Shown here piece by piece: positions 54,155-63,902 of a DNA stretch of 64,000 nucleotides. Origin of the DNA: Burkholderia sp. L27(2015) (GTDB taxonomy: Bacteria > Pseudomonadota > Gammaproteobacteria > Burkholderiales > Burkholderiaceae); the NCBI RefSeq assembly GCF_009765705.1, contig NZ_LMUX01000027.1, positions 97,303-161,302 on the forward strand. The letters are read 5' to 3'. The position numbers and the translations under genes are program-made. How positions within the stretch are numbered: position 1 is the stretch's first letter; each line of letters begins with the position of its first letter. The notes beneath the pieces are model-generated. The model made no database searches, was not told the origin of the DNA, and saw only the letters and a list, made by a program, of their open reading frames with translations.

Positions 54155-56059
54155 TTATGCGTGAACGTTAGTGTCGATGTTGATGTGCGAAGCGGTCGTC
54201 GCTGAGCCCGATGTGCCGGATGCACTTGACGCGAAGGCGGGCGACGATGATGCCAGGGTTGCCGATCGCGAGCGATCATGCGCCGCGCCGGCGAATTGCT
54301 GTGCATAGCGGCGCACGAAACGCAGCGCGCCATCGTAAGGGAAGTACTCCAGTGTCTCACCCTTCAGAATTCTATCCTTGTGAGTCTGCCACAACCCCGG
54401 GTCGAAGAAATCCGCATGATGCCGCATGAAGTGGCGGCGCACGCGCTCATCGCCGAGCAGGAACGTATCGTACGTCTGCGGGAAAATATCGTGTGGCCCG
54501 ACCGCGTACCAAGGCTCGCTCGACATCTCGTCTTCCTCGTTGCGAGCCACGGGCACCCGGCGCACATTGCAGTCGGTCAGGTATTCAATCTCGTCATAGT
54601 CGTAAAACACGACCCTGCCGTGGCGGGTTACGCCAAAGTTCTTGTACAGCATGTCGCCAGGAAAAATATTGGCCGAGATCAATTCCTTGATCGCGTTGCC
54701 ATATTCGATGATGCCATGCTCGACCTGCGCATCGCTGCCTTCCTGCAAATAGATATTGAGCGGAATCATGCGGCGCTCGATATATACGTGGCGAATCACG
54801 ATATTGTCGTCTTCATACTCGATCATCGACGGCGCGTCGCGTTCGAGCTCGCGTATCAGCGCGTTGTCCAGCCTCGACAGCGGCAGCGCGACACTCGAGT
54901 ATTCGAGCGTGTCGGCCATGCGACCGAGGCGGTCGTGCTGTTTGACCAGCACATACTTGCTTTCGACCTGCTCACGGGTGGTCTCCTTGGGCGGCGGAAA
55001 CACATCCTTGATGATCTTGAAGACGTAAGGAAACGAGGGCAGCGTAAATACCAGCATCACCATGCCCTTGATGCCGGGCGCGATGACAAACTTATCGCTC
55101 GAATGTGACAGATGGTGAAGCAGGTCGCGGTAGAACAAATTCTTGCCCTGCTTTTGCAAACCGACCGACGTGTAGAGTTCGGCGTTGGATTTGCCCGGCA
55201 TCAGCGTGCGCAGGAATTCCACATGCGCCGAAGGCACTCCCATGTCCACCAGGAAGTACGAGTAAGAAAAGCTGAACAGGATAAGCAGTTGTTCGCGCTT
55301 GAATAGGGCGGTGTCGATGACCAGCCCGTTTTGCCCGAAGTGCCGGATCGGCAGCACGAAGGGCATGACTTGATCGCCGTTGATGATGCGGCCGATCACA
55401 TAAGCGGCCTGATTGCGAAAGTAGAGCGAGGACAGCACATGAATCTGGAAATTGGGCTTGGCATCGATTTCGCCATATTCCTCGTGCAGCGCCTGAATCA
55501 CGCATGCGACGTCGCGTCGCAAATCGTCGAACGGCAAATCGAGCTGGAAATTGGTGATGACGCGTTCGAGCGTGGGCGATAGGCCGTCGCGTTCCAGGTA
55601 GTAGGCGCGATAGGTCGGTTTGGCGGCGGGTTCGTCGTTCTCGATGTATTCGGTCGATACCGCCGGACGCACGAAAATGAAATCGTTATTGAAGTAAGAA
55701 CGATGCAGGATTCTGCAGCATACCGAATTGAAAAACGTTTCGGCGCATTCGGGCTGGCGGTGGTGGATCAGCAGACCGATGAAATGCAGTTTGATCTGCT
55801 GCCATATTTCCGAGTCCAGATTTTCTGCGTCGTACTTATCGACCAACGCATGCGTGCATTCGCGCACGCGCTCGTCATACGAGGCGATCCGCTCGCGCGA
55901 CAGGCGCTGCATGCCCAACCAGTCGCGGCGCTCGAACACCTGCATGGCGTTGAGCGCGGCTTCCCCAAAAATACGATAGTGACGGTCGAAACCGTCGAGT
56001 ATCGTCTGCGCCGCATCGAAACCGATTTGCGATGACAGAAGTTTGGGAAATGGATACAT
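54155..56059 (-). CDS. aceK: Isocitrate dehydrogenase kinase/phosphatase
   Basis: A 634-residue AceK, slightly longer than usual because of a Ser/Ala/Thr-rich tail of ~45 residues. Recognised stretches are [52 protein letters not shown], and the ATP site [20 protein letters not shown] with DVFPPPKE. AceK phosphorylates isocitrate dehydrogenase to divert carbon into the glyoxylate shunt when acetyl units are the carbon source, as during leucine use. It is 68 bp downstream of ivd and abuts the carbonic anhydrase gene. Confidence 0.97.
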   Translation of the reverse strand: MYPFPKLLSSQIGFDAAQTILDGFDRHYRIFGEAALNAMQVFERRDWLGMQRLSRERIASYDERVRECTHALVDKYDAENLDSEIWQQIKLHFIGLLIHHRQPECAETFFNSVCCRILHRSYFNNDFIFVRPAVSTEYIENDEPAAKPTYRAYYLERDGLSPTLERVITNFQLDLPFDDLRRDVACVIQALHEEYGEIDAKPNFQIHVLSSLYFRNQAAYVIGRIINGDQVMPFVLPIRHFGQNGLVIDTALFKREQLLILFSFSYSYFLVDMGVPSAHVEFLRTLMPGKSNAELYTSVGLQKQGKNLFYRDLLHHLSHSSDKFVIAPGIKGMVMLVFTLPSFPYVFKIIKDVFPPPKETTREQVESKYVLVKQHDRLGRMADTLEYSSVALPLSRLDNALIRELERDAPSMIEYEDDNIVIRHVYIERRMIPLNIYLQEGSDAQVEHGIIEYGNAIKELISANIFPGDMLYKNFGVTRHGRVVFYDYDEIEYLTDCNVRRVPVARNEEDEMSSEPWYAVGPHDIFPQTYDTFLLGDERVRRHFMRHHADFFDPGLWQTHKDRILKGETLEYFPYDGALRFVRRYAQQFAGAAHDRSRSATLASSSPAFASSASGTSGSATTASHINIDTNVHA

Positions 56060-56127
56060 GCTGTGTCCAGGAATGGGTCGCTGTGCCGTGGGATGTTGAG
56101 CGCGTCGCCGCTAGGCCTTGCTCGGGC

Positions 56128-57309
56128 TTAGAGCGTTTCGGCGAACAACTCGCGACCGATCAGCATACGGCGAATTTCGCTGGTGCCGGCGCCAATTTCG
56201 TATAACTTGGCATCGCGCCACAAGCGTCCGACCGGATATTCGTTGATGTAGCCGTTACCTCCCAGGATCTGGATCGCTTCGCCGGCCATCCAGGTGGCTT
56301 TTTCCGCGGTGTACAAAATCACGCCGGCGCAGTCCTTGCGCACCTGCCGCACGTGCTCCGCGCCGATCGCGTCGAGCTGCTGCCCGACCGCGTATACATA
56401 GGCGCGGCACGCTTGCAAGGTGGTGTACATGTCGGCCACTTTGCCCTGAATCAACTGGAATTCGCCGATTGCCTGGCCGAATTGCTTGCGATCGTGGATA
56501 TACGGCACGACAGAGTCCATGCAGGCCACCATGATGCCCAGCGGGCCACCGGCCAGGACTGCGCGTTCGTAGTCGAGGCCGCTCATCAGCACTTTGACGC
56601 CGCCATTGAGCGTGCCGAGGATGTTTTCGACCGGCACTTCGACGTTATTGAACACCAGTTCGCCGGTGTGCGAACCGCGCATTCCCAGTTTGTCGAGCTT
56701 TTGCGCCACCGAGAAACCTGCCATGCCTTTCTCGACGATAAACGCGGTCATGCCGCGCGAGCCGGCTTCCGGGTCGGTCTTCGCGTACACCACCAGCGTG
56801 TCGCAATCGGGGCCGTTGGTGATCCACATCTTGGTGCCGTTGAGCACGTAGTGGTCGCCTTTCTTGTCGGCGCGCAGCTTCATGCTGACAACATCCGAGC
56901 CGGCGTTGGGTTCGCTCATGGCGAGCGCGCCGATATGGTCGCCTGAAACCAGCTTGGGCAGGTATTTGCGCTTTTGGGCTTCGTTGCCGTTGCGGCGAAT
57001 CTGGTTGACGCACAGGTTCGAATGCGCGCCGTACGACAGGCCGACCGACGCCGACGCGCGTGAAATCTCTTCCATCGCGATCATGTGCGCGAGGTAGCCC
57101 ATATCGGAGCCGCCGTATTCCTCGGAAACGGTCATGCCGAGCACACCGAGGTCGCCGAGTTTTTTCCAGAGATCCATCGGGAATTGGTCGGTGCGATCCA
57201 TTTCGGCCGCGCGCGGCGCGATTTCCTTGGCGGCGAAATGGCTGACCGTTTCGCGCAACATTTCGACGTCTTCGCCCAAGGAAAATTTCAGGCCGGGTAG
57301 CTCAATCAT
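56128..57309 (-). CDS. liuA: Isovaleryl-CoA dehydrogenase
   Basis: The ATG at 57309 with ggag upstream gives 393 residues; a TTG at 57321 is possible. It is an acyl-CoA dehydrogenase. The catalytic Glu sits in [19 protein letters not shown], at the position special to isovaleryl-CoA dehydrogenase rather than near the C-terminus. FAD-binding motifs include [35 protein letters not shown] and [20 protein letters not shown]. It oxidises isovaleryl-CoA to 3-methylcrotonyl-CoA and passes electrons to ETF. It is the first catabolic gene of the cluster, 113 bp after liuR. Confidence 0.96.
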   Translation of the reverse strand: MIELPGLKFSLGEDVEMLRETVSHFAAKEIAPRAAEMDRTDQFPMDLWKKLGDLGVLGMTVSEEYGGSDMGYLAHMIAMEEISRASASVGLSYGAHSNLCVNQIRRNGNEAQKRKYLPKLVSGDHIGALAMSEPNAGSDVVSMKLRADKKGDHYVLNGTKMWITNGPDCDTLVVYAKTDPEAGSRGMTAFIVEKGMAGFSVAQKLDKLGMRGSHTGELVFNNVEVPVENILGTLNGGVKVLMSGLDYERAVLAGGPLGIMVACMDSVVPYIHDRKQFGQAIGEFQLIQGKVADMYTTLQACRAYVYAVGQQLDAIGAEHVRQVRKDCAGVILYTAEKATWMAGEAIQILGGNGYINEYPVGRLWRDAKLYEIGAGTSEIRRMLIGRELFAETL

Positions 57310-57422
57310 GGTTGTCTCCAATGCAAAGTGTGAGTTTTAAGGGGGCGTTCGGGCCCGCTTGAATCTGCTAACGGATCTGCCTGAGTCCGCTTAGTTTTGT
57401 TTAAACATGCTCGAATCGCGCA

Positions 57423-57857
57423 TTAAGCGGTGCTGGGTTCTCGATGGTTGGCAAGCAATGTGCGGCATTGCGCTTCGTATTGGTCGAGCTCCGCAAGCGT
57501 TGCGGTCAGGTCTTCGAGTTGCCGCTCCAGTACCTGGCGTTGCGACGCCAGTGAATCGAGGAACGCAGTAAGCTGAGGGAGGGTGTCGCCGGGCGATTCG
57601 TACAGATCGAGCAATTGCTTGATTTCGAGCAGCGAAAAGCCCAGCCGCTTGCCGCGCAGCGTCAATTTAAGGCGGGTGCGGTCGCGCGGCGTGTAGATTC
57701 TGCGCAGGCCGCCGGAGCCTTCCCGGGTAGGGGCCAGCAGCCCCTGATCCTCGTAGAAGCGGATGGCGCGAGTGGTTATGTCGAATTCGCGGGCCAAATC
57801 CGTGATTGTGTAGTGAGTCCTCACTACGTCGGCAACGCCTGAAGCGCGGTCGTTCAT
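57423..57857 (-). CDS. liuR: MerR-family regulator of leucine degradation, LiuR-like
   Basis: From the ATG at 57857 (gaggaga ribosome site) the protein has 144 residues; an open extension to 58043 is not conserved. The MerR winged helix is YTITDLAREFDITTRAIRFY followed by EDQGLLAPTREGSG and RRIYTPRDRTRLKLTLRGKR. A C-terminal coiled coil (LASQRQVLERQLEDLTATLA) gives dimerisation. In related bacteria LiuR represses the liu genes. A palindrome lies in its own promoter region and a divergent MBL hydrolase gene starts upstream. Confidence 0.9.
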   Translation of the reverse strand: MNDRASGVADVVRTHYTITDLAREFDITTRAIRFYEDQGLLAPTREGSGGLRRIYTPRDRTRLKLTLRGKRLGFSLLEIKQLLDLYESPGDTLPQLTAFLDSLASQRQVLERQLEDLTATLAELDQYEAQCRTLLANHREPSTA

Positions 57858-57934
57858 CGATGGTCTCCTCGAAGAACCGATTTTTAACGGGCGCCTGTCG
57901 CTTTGCATGGTGCCAGCGGCCAAAGGCGCTACAA

Positions 57935-57948
57935 TAACGTTAACGTTA
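57935..57948. promoter_or_regulatory. Perfect palindrome TAACGTTAACGTTA, candidate LiuR operator
   Basis: A 14-bp perfect palindrome lies between liuR (start 57857) and the divergent MBL gene (58070), in the AT-rich core of the shared promoter region and next to a ttgac box on the minus strand. It resembles published LiuR-type sites. Confidence 0.6.
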
Positions 57949-58069
57949 GCGTCAACCGAAAGAGAATGCAAGCCCGGAAAACCCGTCACCGTGATTCCTG
58001 GGGAATTTTGGCTGGTGGCGGTCGCAGGATAGTATTTTCTCAATAACCGTACTGAGAGTTTCTAAGCCC

Positions 58070-59158
58070 ATGAATGCACTCGAACATCAGCTCGACTACG
58101 TTTTCCAGGACACACTGCCGGCCTCGGGCACGACCTTCGAGGTGGCGCCGGGGATATTTTGGCTACGCATGCCGCTGCCGTTTGCACTCGACCACATCAA
58201 TCTGTGGCTGCTGCGCGATCAGGATGAAAACGGTAGTCCGGGTTGGACGATTATCGATTGCGGCATCAGCGATGAAACGATCAAGCGGCATTGGGAGGAA
58301 ATCTTCGAGCAGCATCTGGAAGGGTTGCCGGTGCTAAGGGTTATCTGCACGCACTTTCATCCTGATCACCTGGGGCTGGCCGATTGGTTGACCCGTGGCG
58401 GCGACAAGGCGCGCTGGAATGTGCGCTTATGGATGACGCTGGGCGAATATACGATGGGGCGTGTGCAGGCCGCAGGCACCGCGCAGGGTTCGAGCGCGGG
58501 GGGCGAAGCGGCTGCGCAGCATTTTGCCAGCCACGGCCTGACGGATCCTGAAGGGCTCGCGCAGATTCGCGAGCGTGCGGGATATTTCACGCGTCTGGTG
58601 CCGTCGATGCCGCCGGCGTATCGGCGCTTGCGTGAGGGCAATTTCGTGACCATCGGTGCGCATAGCTGGCAGGTGATCACGGGCTATGGCCATTCGACCG
58701 AGCACTGCGCGTTGTATTGCGAGGAGTTGAAGGTGCTGATTTCGGGCGATATGGTACTGCCGCGTATCTCTACCAATATTTCGGTTTTTGATATTGAGCC
58801 TGAGTCCAATCCGCTGGCGCTGTATTTGGAATCACTGGAGCGCTATGAGCCGCTGCCGACGGATACGTTGACGTTGCCCTCGCATGGCAAGCCGTTTCGT
58901 GGGTTGCAGACGAGACTGCAACAATTGCGTGAGCATCATGTGGCCCGCCTGGCTGAGGTGCGCGAGGCTTGTGCTGTTGCGCCGCAGAGTGCTGCGGATA
59001 TCGTGCCTGTGATGTTTAAGCGCAAGCTCGATTTGCACCAGATGACGTTCGCGTTGGGCGAGGCGCTGGCGCATTTGCATTTGTTTTGGCATGCGGGGGA
59101 GTTAAAGCGGACGAAGGGCGAGGACGGGGTGTGGCGGTTCGGTGTGGTTGCGGATTGA
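58070..59158 (+). CDS. MBL-fold hydrolase with C-terminal winged helix
   Basis: A 362-residue metallo-beta-lactamase-fold protein. The metal-binding motif is CTHFHPDHLGLADWL, with later ligands in GYGHSTEHCALY, ISGDMVLPRIS and SHGKPFRG. The C-terminal ~90 residues form a helical/winged-helix extension (KLDLHQMTFALGEALAHLHL) found in a group of hydrolases placed next to liu genes. It may remove acyl-CoA or thioester side-products; the substrate is unknown. It is divergent from liuR and shares its promoter region. Confidence 0.9.
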   Translation: MNALEHQLDYVFQDTLPASGTTFEVAPGIFWLRMPLPFALDHINLWLLRDQDENGSPGWTIIDCGISDETIKRHWEEIFEQHLEGLPVLRVICTHFHPDHLGLADWLTRGGDKARWNVRLWMTLGEYTMGRVQAAGTAQGSSAGGEAAAQHFASHGLTDPEGLAQIRERAGYFTRLVPSMPPAYRRLREGNFVTIGAHSWQVITGYGHSTEHCALYCEELKVLISGDMVLPRISTNISVFDIEPESNPLALYLESLERYEPLPTDTLTLPSHGKPFRGLQTRLQQLREHHVARLAEVREACAVAPQSAADIVPVMFKRKLDLHQMTFALGEALAHLHLFWHAGELKRTKGEDGVWRFGVVAD

Positions 59159-59188
59159 ATCGTGAATCTTTCGTGCCGAACGCCCTGG

Positions 59189-59298
59189 TAATCGAGTCTT
59201 GTTTCTTCGGCGAGACCGATCTTAAAAGTAAAAAACCTGTAGTTTCATCGGCTCGATCGTTCGGATAGGGCACTGCCGTTCTCACGGTAGTCGGTCTC
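59189..59298. repeat. Repeat copy A flanking the MATE gene
   Basis: About 110 bp from ggtaatcgag to cggtctc that align with the copy at 60916-61038 in several blocks (ggtaatcgag, a spaced aaaataaaaa core, tgtagtttc or cgtagtttc, cggtctc). It lies between the MBL hydrolase gene and the MATE gene. Confidence 0.75.
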
Positions 59299-59299
59299 T

Positions 59300-59371
59300 G
59301 GCAGCGCCCGGCTGCCTCGGAGGCCTCTCACCTCAGCACCTCCTGACGATAACTTCCCCGTGTATCGTCAG
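59300..59371 (+). promoter_or_regulatory. Structured leader immediately before the MATE start codon
   Basis: Three hairpins are visible: ggcagc/gctgcc (59300-59316), gcctc/gaggc (59313-59324, alternative to the first) and ctgacgata/tatcgtcag (59343-59371) whose right arm ends two bases before the ATG. No Shine-Dalgarno sequence is evident, so the last hairpin would control ribosome access, or it is an operator. Confidence 0.5.
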
Positions 59372-59373
59372 CC

Positions 59374-60774
59374 ATGAAAACTCAGATCAAATACCTGGAT
59401 CATCCAGCGCTTGCGGAAGTGCGGACGCTGTTCGCGCTGGCATGGCCTGTGGTCGGAAATAACCTTGTCGTCTCGCTGATGAGTTTCACCGATGTGGTGA
59501 TGGCGGGGCGTCTCAGCGGGGCAGACCTTGCCGCTGTCGCGGTCGGCAGCAATGTTTGGTTGCTGTTCTTCTTTGCCGCGCGAGGCGTATTGGCCGCGCT
59601 GTCGCCAATCATCTCGCAGCATCATGGGGCACGGCGGATCGATCTGATCGGCTCCTACGTGCGTCACGGAGTAGCGCTCGCTTTGGTGCTCTCGCTAGCG
59701 GTGCTGACCACGCTGCATTTCGGCGCGGGCCCTCTGCTCGAAGCGGTAGGTATCGATCCACCGCTGCGCATCATGGCAACGGACTTCGTCAAAGCCATTG
59801 CTTGGGGTGCGCCGGCATTGTGTGTATTCCTGGTGTTCCGTTTTGCGCTGGAAGGCATGGGCTCGACTCGGCCGATTTTCTTCCTGTCGATCATCGGTTT
59901 GCTTTTCAACGTCGCGACCAACTTCGTCTTTGTATACGGTTACCTCGGTGCGCCCGCAATGGGAGGGGTTGGTTGCGGTGTCGCCAGCGCTCTGTCGATG
60001 TGGCTGATTCTCTTGATCACAGTCGCTTACGTACTTCGCTCGAGATGGTTGGACGTTCTGCGTAACGTTGTGCCGGGCCGTGCCACAAGCCGCATTCCAT
60101 GGGAAATACTGCGATTGGGCGCACCCATCGCGGGAGCTGTCGTCGCCGAGAACGGATTCTTCGTGGCCGCCACCCTGGTCATGGGTAGGATATCGGTGAA
60201 CGCCGCGGCCGCTCATCAGATTGCCATGAACTACGCTTCTATGATGTTCATGATCCCAATGGCGCTTGCCTCCGCGTTGGCCGTTCGGGTAGGCGGTGCG
60301 GTCGGCGAGGGAAACTTGGTCGAGGCCCGTAAGCGCGGAACGGTAGGAATTTTGGCGTGCGCGGTCGTAATGACAATATCCGCGATGGTGCTCCTTACCT
60401 TGCGTCGCCAGATCACCGGGCTGTACACGGTCGATCCGGAAATATCCTCGATCGCCGCTTCCCTATTGTTGATTGCGGTCGTCTTCCAGATCTCGGACGG
60501 CCTGCAGGTAGGCTGCAGCGGCGCCTTGCGTGGGTTCAAGGACACACTGGTGCCATTCGTGATTGCAGTGACCGCCTATTGGGTGATCGGCTTTCCGCTG
60601 ACGTGGTACGCATCGCAACAGATACCCGCAGATCCTGAGCAAGTATGGTGGGGTTTTGTTATCGCGCTGACGATCGCGGCGGTGCTTATGATTGCGCGTT
60701 TCACCGTATTCACTCAGAGGCTTATACGGACTGGACACGCGCCCATGTCCGCCTTTCCCACGGTTAGTCACTGA
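59374..60774 (+). CDS. MATE family (NorM-like) multidrug/metabolite efflux transporter
   Basis: A 466-residue inner-membrane protein with twelve membrane segments. Family motifs include LAWPVVGNNLVVSLMSFTDV, GRLSGADLAAVAVGSNVW and MRFALEGMGSTRP-like RFALEGMGSTRPIF, with ALAVRVGGAVGEGNLVEARK in the second half. It would export cationic drugs or metabolites in exchange for Na+ or H+. The start has no clear ribosome site and is next to a hairpin. The gene is flanked by two copies of a non-coding repeat, so it may be a later insertion. Confidence 0.92.
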   Translation: MKTQIKYLDHPALAEVRTLFALAWPVVGNNLVVSLMSFTDVVMAGRLSGADLAAVAVGSNVWLLFFFAARGVLAALSPIISQHHGARRIDLIGSYVRHGVALALVLSLAVLTTLHFGAGPLLEAVGIDPPLRIMATDFVKAIAWGAPALCVFLVFRFALEGMGSTRPIFFLSIIGLLFNVATNFVFVYGYLGAPAMGGVGCGVASALSMWLILLITVAYVLRSRWLDVLRNVVPGRATSRIPWEILRLGAPIAGAVVAENGFFVAATLVMGRISVNAAAAHQIAMNYASMMFMIPMALASALAVRVGGAVGEGNLVEARKRGTVGILACAVVMTISAMVLLTLRRQITGLYTVDPEISSIAASLLLIAVVFQISDGLQVGCSGALRGFKDTLVPFVIAVTAYWVIGFPLTWYASQQIPADPEQVWWGFVIALTIAAVLMIARFTVFTQRLIRTGHAPMSAFPTVSH

Positions 60775-61248
60775 CCCGAAACGGTCCGCTGCTCACTCCA
60801 CCGAAACGCAACCGAAGTGTCGGCTCCGAACGGCTCGATCTGATATCCACTCAAATTCGCATGTCTCTACGACTACCGCTCACTTCGCATCAAGCCAAGC
60901 TCGCATTGAAAGCTCCGGTAATCGAGCCTTATTTTCTCTTTAGGATCCGTCTTGAAAATAAAAAGCCGTAGTTTCTTCGTTCCGCTAGGCGCTTCCATTG
61001 TTCCGGCCAGGAGCCATTGTTCTCGCGACAGCCGGTCTCACCCGACCGTCACGAATTGTTTTGAGGGGGGGCAGTCGATGGTTCTGTGTAATCGGATTCA
61101 GTGTGAGATCCGTATCGACCTTCCTGGCTTCATTCTTCATGGTTGCATTTGGGCAAGACCACCAGCGAGCTCTATACGCCATCCTCATATCGATTGCACT
61201 CGTTAGAAGATTCGCAAGCGAGGCCGAAATATATCAAGGAATGAAATC
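60775..61248. other. 474-bp gap containing repeat copy B
   Basis: No gene is supported between the MATE and LysR genes. It contains repeat B (60916-61038) and a likely promoter and aagga ribosome site for the LysR gene. Confidence 0.6.
60916..61038. repeat. Repeat copy B flanking the MATE gene
   Basis: About 123 bp that align with copy A at 59189-59298 with a ~12-bp insertion. The two copies are in the same orientation, one on each side of the MATE gene. Confidence 0.75.
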
Positions 61249-62142
61249 GTGTCAATTTCTCCGCTGCCACCTCTCGCGTCATTGGTGTACTTCGACGCCG
61301 CCGCGCGCCACGGTAACTTGTCCAAAGCGGCGACTGAACTGGGCGTGACACCAAGCGCAGTCAGCCGACAGGTGATGCACCTAGAGGAATTCCTAGGCCG
61401 CCCCCTATTCGTGAGAAAAAAAGGTCGAATGGCTATGACCCCCGCTGGACAGCAGTACGCGGAGCAAGTCCACGCTCTATTGATCGATTGCGCAGACTTT
61501 ACCGGCAAGCAAATGAAATCCAACGGTTCGCACAGTCTTACGATCGCTTGCGCGGCAGGGACTTGCACGCTTTGGTTAGGCCCACGAATACGCCTATTTC
61601 AGGCCGCTTATCCGGATATCAAAGTGCGGATTATCGTACACGAGAGCGTTCGAAACCTGTCCACGGCTACGTTTGACGTCGCGATTTATTATTTCAGGGA
61701 GTCCCTGCTTCCCTACCTGGCTGGCGAAAAAATCATAGACGAGAGGGTCCACGCCTACTGTGCTCCGGAATATTTGGATGGCGCCAAATTGGCACCTCAT
61801 ATGTTGTTGGACAAAACCTTGCTGGTCGCAGAGGATCAGCAACTGCAATGGATGCAGTGGTGCGACTGGTTCAAATTATGCGGCGTCTCTACACCAAAAT
61901 ATCAGTATGCGACTATCTCCAACCATTATCCCATACTGGCGCAAATGGCGACGCAAGGCCAAGGGATCGTACTCGGCTGGGAAAAAATGATCGATTCCTT
62001 GGTGCATGACGGAAAATTGGTCAAAGCATCGGATGCCTACGCAAGTTACGGCGGGGGCTACTACGTGGTGTGGCCAACCACTCGGCGACAATGTATGGCC
62101 AGCCGGTTATTTAAAGAATGGGTTCAATCGATCCTCACGTAA
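61249..62142 (+). CDS. LysR-family transcriptional regulator
   Basis: A 297-residue regulator with a GTG start at 61249 preceded by aagga. The helix-turn-helix is LVYFDAAARHGNLSKAATEL followed by GVTPSAVSRQVMHLEEFLGR, close to the GcvA subgroup. A two-lobed effector-binding domain follows (RVHAYCAPEYLDGAKLAPH, QLAQMATQGQGIVLGWEK-like segments). It precedes an MFS symporter on the same strand and likely regulates it. The lower GC of this stretch suggests a more recent origin than the flanking genes. Confidence 0.93.
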   Translation: MSISPLPPLASLVYFDAAARHGNLSKAATELGVTPSAVSRQVMHLEEFLGRPLFVRKKGRMAMTPAGQQYAEQVHALLIDCADFTGKQMKSNGSHSLTIACAAGTCTLWLGPRIRLFQAAYPDIKVRIIVHESVRNLSTATFDVAIYYFRESLLPYLAGEKIIDERVHAYCAPEYLDGAKLAPHMLLDKTLLVAEDQQLQWMQWCDWFKLCGVSTPKYQYATISNHYPILAQMATQGQGIVLGWEKMIDSLVHDGKLVKASDAYASYGGGYYVVWPTTRRQCMASRLFKEWVQSILT

Positions 62143-62579
62143 CCACATGTTGAAGTAGTAGGTCATGGGGCCGCCCGCCACATACGTCGATCTTGCCACC
62201 GGCATCTACTCCTCTCCTTTCCCATAACCCGCGAATGCTGCACAGATCGTCTCAATCCCGTAGACATCATTCTCAATGCGTTGAATTTTATGAGATCACT
62301 ATTCTTAAATAGGAGATAGAAAATCCGAGCCGGCAACTGAGGCAGCCGCGCGGGTTTCCGAAATCGCAAAAGGTGTTGCACATTTTCATTCCACGCGGAG
62401 GGCGAACAGAGGTACGCTTGTGCAGGCTCGATGGTCGTGTCCAACGATTAGAAGTCACTCTTGACTTGCGCAGAAGTATCTTACCAACAGAAAAAATTTC
62501 TCAGTAGTTAGTGATTTTATCGTGATAGATAAAATCAGTATATCTAAACGACAAAAGAAAATAGAAAGGAAAATTCTCT
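62143..62579. other. 437-bp AT-rich gap with promoter of the MFS gene
   Basis: No gene is supported. It contains the inverted repeat at 62512-62537 and an aaagga ribosome site before 62580. Confidence 0.6.
62512..62537. promoter_or_regulatory. Perfect 10-bp inverted repeat upstream of the MFS gene
   Basis: Arms TGATTTTATC and GATAAAATCA are separated by gtgata, 43 bp before the ATG of the MFS symporter. It may be the operator of the neighbouring LysR regulator or a leader hairpin. Confidence 0.55.
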
Positions 62580-63902
62580 ATGGAAGATACAGTAGGCATT
62601 GCGCGAAATTCGAACCGTATTACTGGCACTCACTATCTTCACTTGACTGGAGACACCGCGCTGCGTCGCGTAATTGGCGCGGTAATTGTCGGAAATTGCT
62701 TCGAATGGTTCGATTACATCGCCTATAGTTTTTTCTCGGTCGTGATCGCAAAGCTATTTTTCCCGACCGAGGATCCGGTGATTTCGCTATTACTAACGCT
62801 CGGGACGCTCGGTGTAGGTCTTTTCGTGAGACCGCTTGGCGGATTATGGCTCGGCGCCTACGCTGATCGCGTCGGCCGTAACGCCGCCTTGACGCTTACC
62901 ATTACGCTGATGACGGTCGGAACCGCATTAATCGCGCTAGCCCCGACCTACGCACAAATCGGCATCGCCGCGCCTGTGATTATCGTACTCGCTCGACTCC
63001 TGCAAGGCTTCGCGGTAGGTGGTGAAATGGGCAGTGCCGCGGCCTTGCTGATTGAGCGTATTCCGCCCAACCGTCAAAATTACTACACCAGTTGGATACA
63101 AGCTGGCGTAGGCATGTCAATTTTGCTCAGCGCTGGCTTCGGCTTCTATCTGACCTCCCAACTCGATCCGTCAGCTTTGAACAGTTGGGGTTGGCGCATG
63201 CCATTTCTGTTGGGCATATTGCTTGGTCCGATAGGACTTTACATTCGGCGGCAGGTTGCAAATCACGTCCAAGCGGGCAAAAGCTCGAACGCTCGCACGC
63301 CGTTGCGTGAGATTTTTCATCTGCATTTAAGATCGACCATAACAGGCATGGGCCTCACGGCGTTGTGGACAATTTGTTCCTACGTACTGTTGTTTTATAT
63401 CCCCACTTATTCGGCCGCGGCTTTGCATCTGCCGATTGTTATTGGGTTCTCTGCCGTGTTGGTCGGCGGACTGACCGCTTTTTGCCTGACGCCAATCATG
63501 GGCTTCTTAGCTGATCGTCACGGGGCGCGCCGGTTCCTTGTCGGAGCTGCTGCGTCGATATTCGCGCTTGCATACCCGATGTTCGCTCTCATCAATGTGC
63601 ATCCAGGAATTGTGACCTTGTTGATGTTCCAGTTGGTCTTTGGTGTCTTGATCGCCTGCTATGAGGGGGCTGTGTTGGCTGTGCTCGCAAATCTCTTTCC
63701 GAATCGAGTTCGTTCAAGCGGAATCGCTGTCTCATACAACGCCGCAGTGATTCTATTTGGTGGTTTTGCAGCGGTCATTTTGACGTGGCTGATCGCCGTC
63801 ACGGGAAGTAATTTAGCGCCGGCATTCTATGTAATGGGCGCGGCAGCGATTAGTGCATTGGCCGGAATTTGTTATCGAAATAGTGAACCCGGCAGCAACT
63901 GA
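62580..63902 (+). CDS. MFS metabolite:H+ symporter (ProP/KgtP-like)
   Basis: A 440-residue, 12-segment transporter of the metabolite:H+ symporter family. The start VVIGNCFEWFDYIAYSFFSV-type sequence VIVGNCFEWFDYIAYSFFS, GLFVRPLGGLWLGAYADRVG (motif A) and QGFAVGGEMGSAAALLIE are diagnostic. The substrate (a carboxylate or betaine is usual) cannot be deduced. A good ribosome site precedes the ATG. It is downstream of a LysR gene, which probably responds to the same compound. Confidence 0.92.
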   Translation: MEDTVGIARNSNRITGTHYLHLTGDTALRRVIGAVIVGNCFEWFDYIAYSFFSVVIAKLFFPTEDPVISLLLTLGTLGVGLFVRPLGGLWLGAYADRVGRNAALTLTITLMTVGTALIALAPTYAQIGIAAPVIIVLARLLQGFAVGGEMGSAAALLIERIPPNRQNYYTSWIQAGVGMSILLSAGFGFYLTSQLDPSALNSWGWRMPFLLGILLGPIGLYIRRQVANHVQAGKSSNARTPLREIFHLHLRSTITGMGLTALWTICSYVLLFYIPTYSAAALHLPIVIGFSAVLVGGLTAFCLTPIMGFLADRHGARRFLVGAAASIFALAYPMFALINVHPGIVTLLMFQLVFGVLIACYEGAVLAVLANLFPNRVRSSGIAVSYNAAVILFGGFAAVILTWLIAVTGSNLAPAFYVMGAAAISALAGICYRNSEPGSN

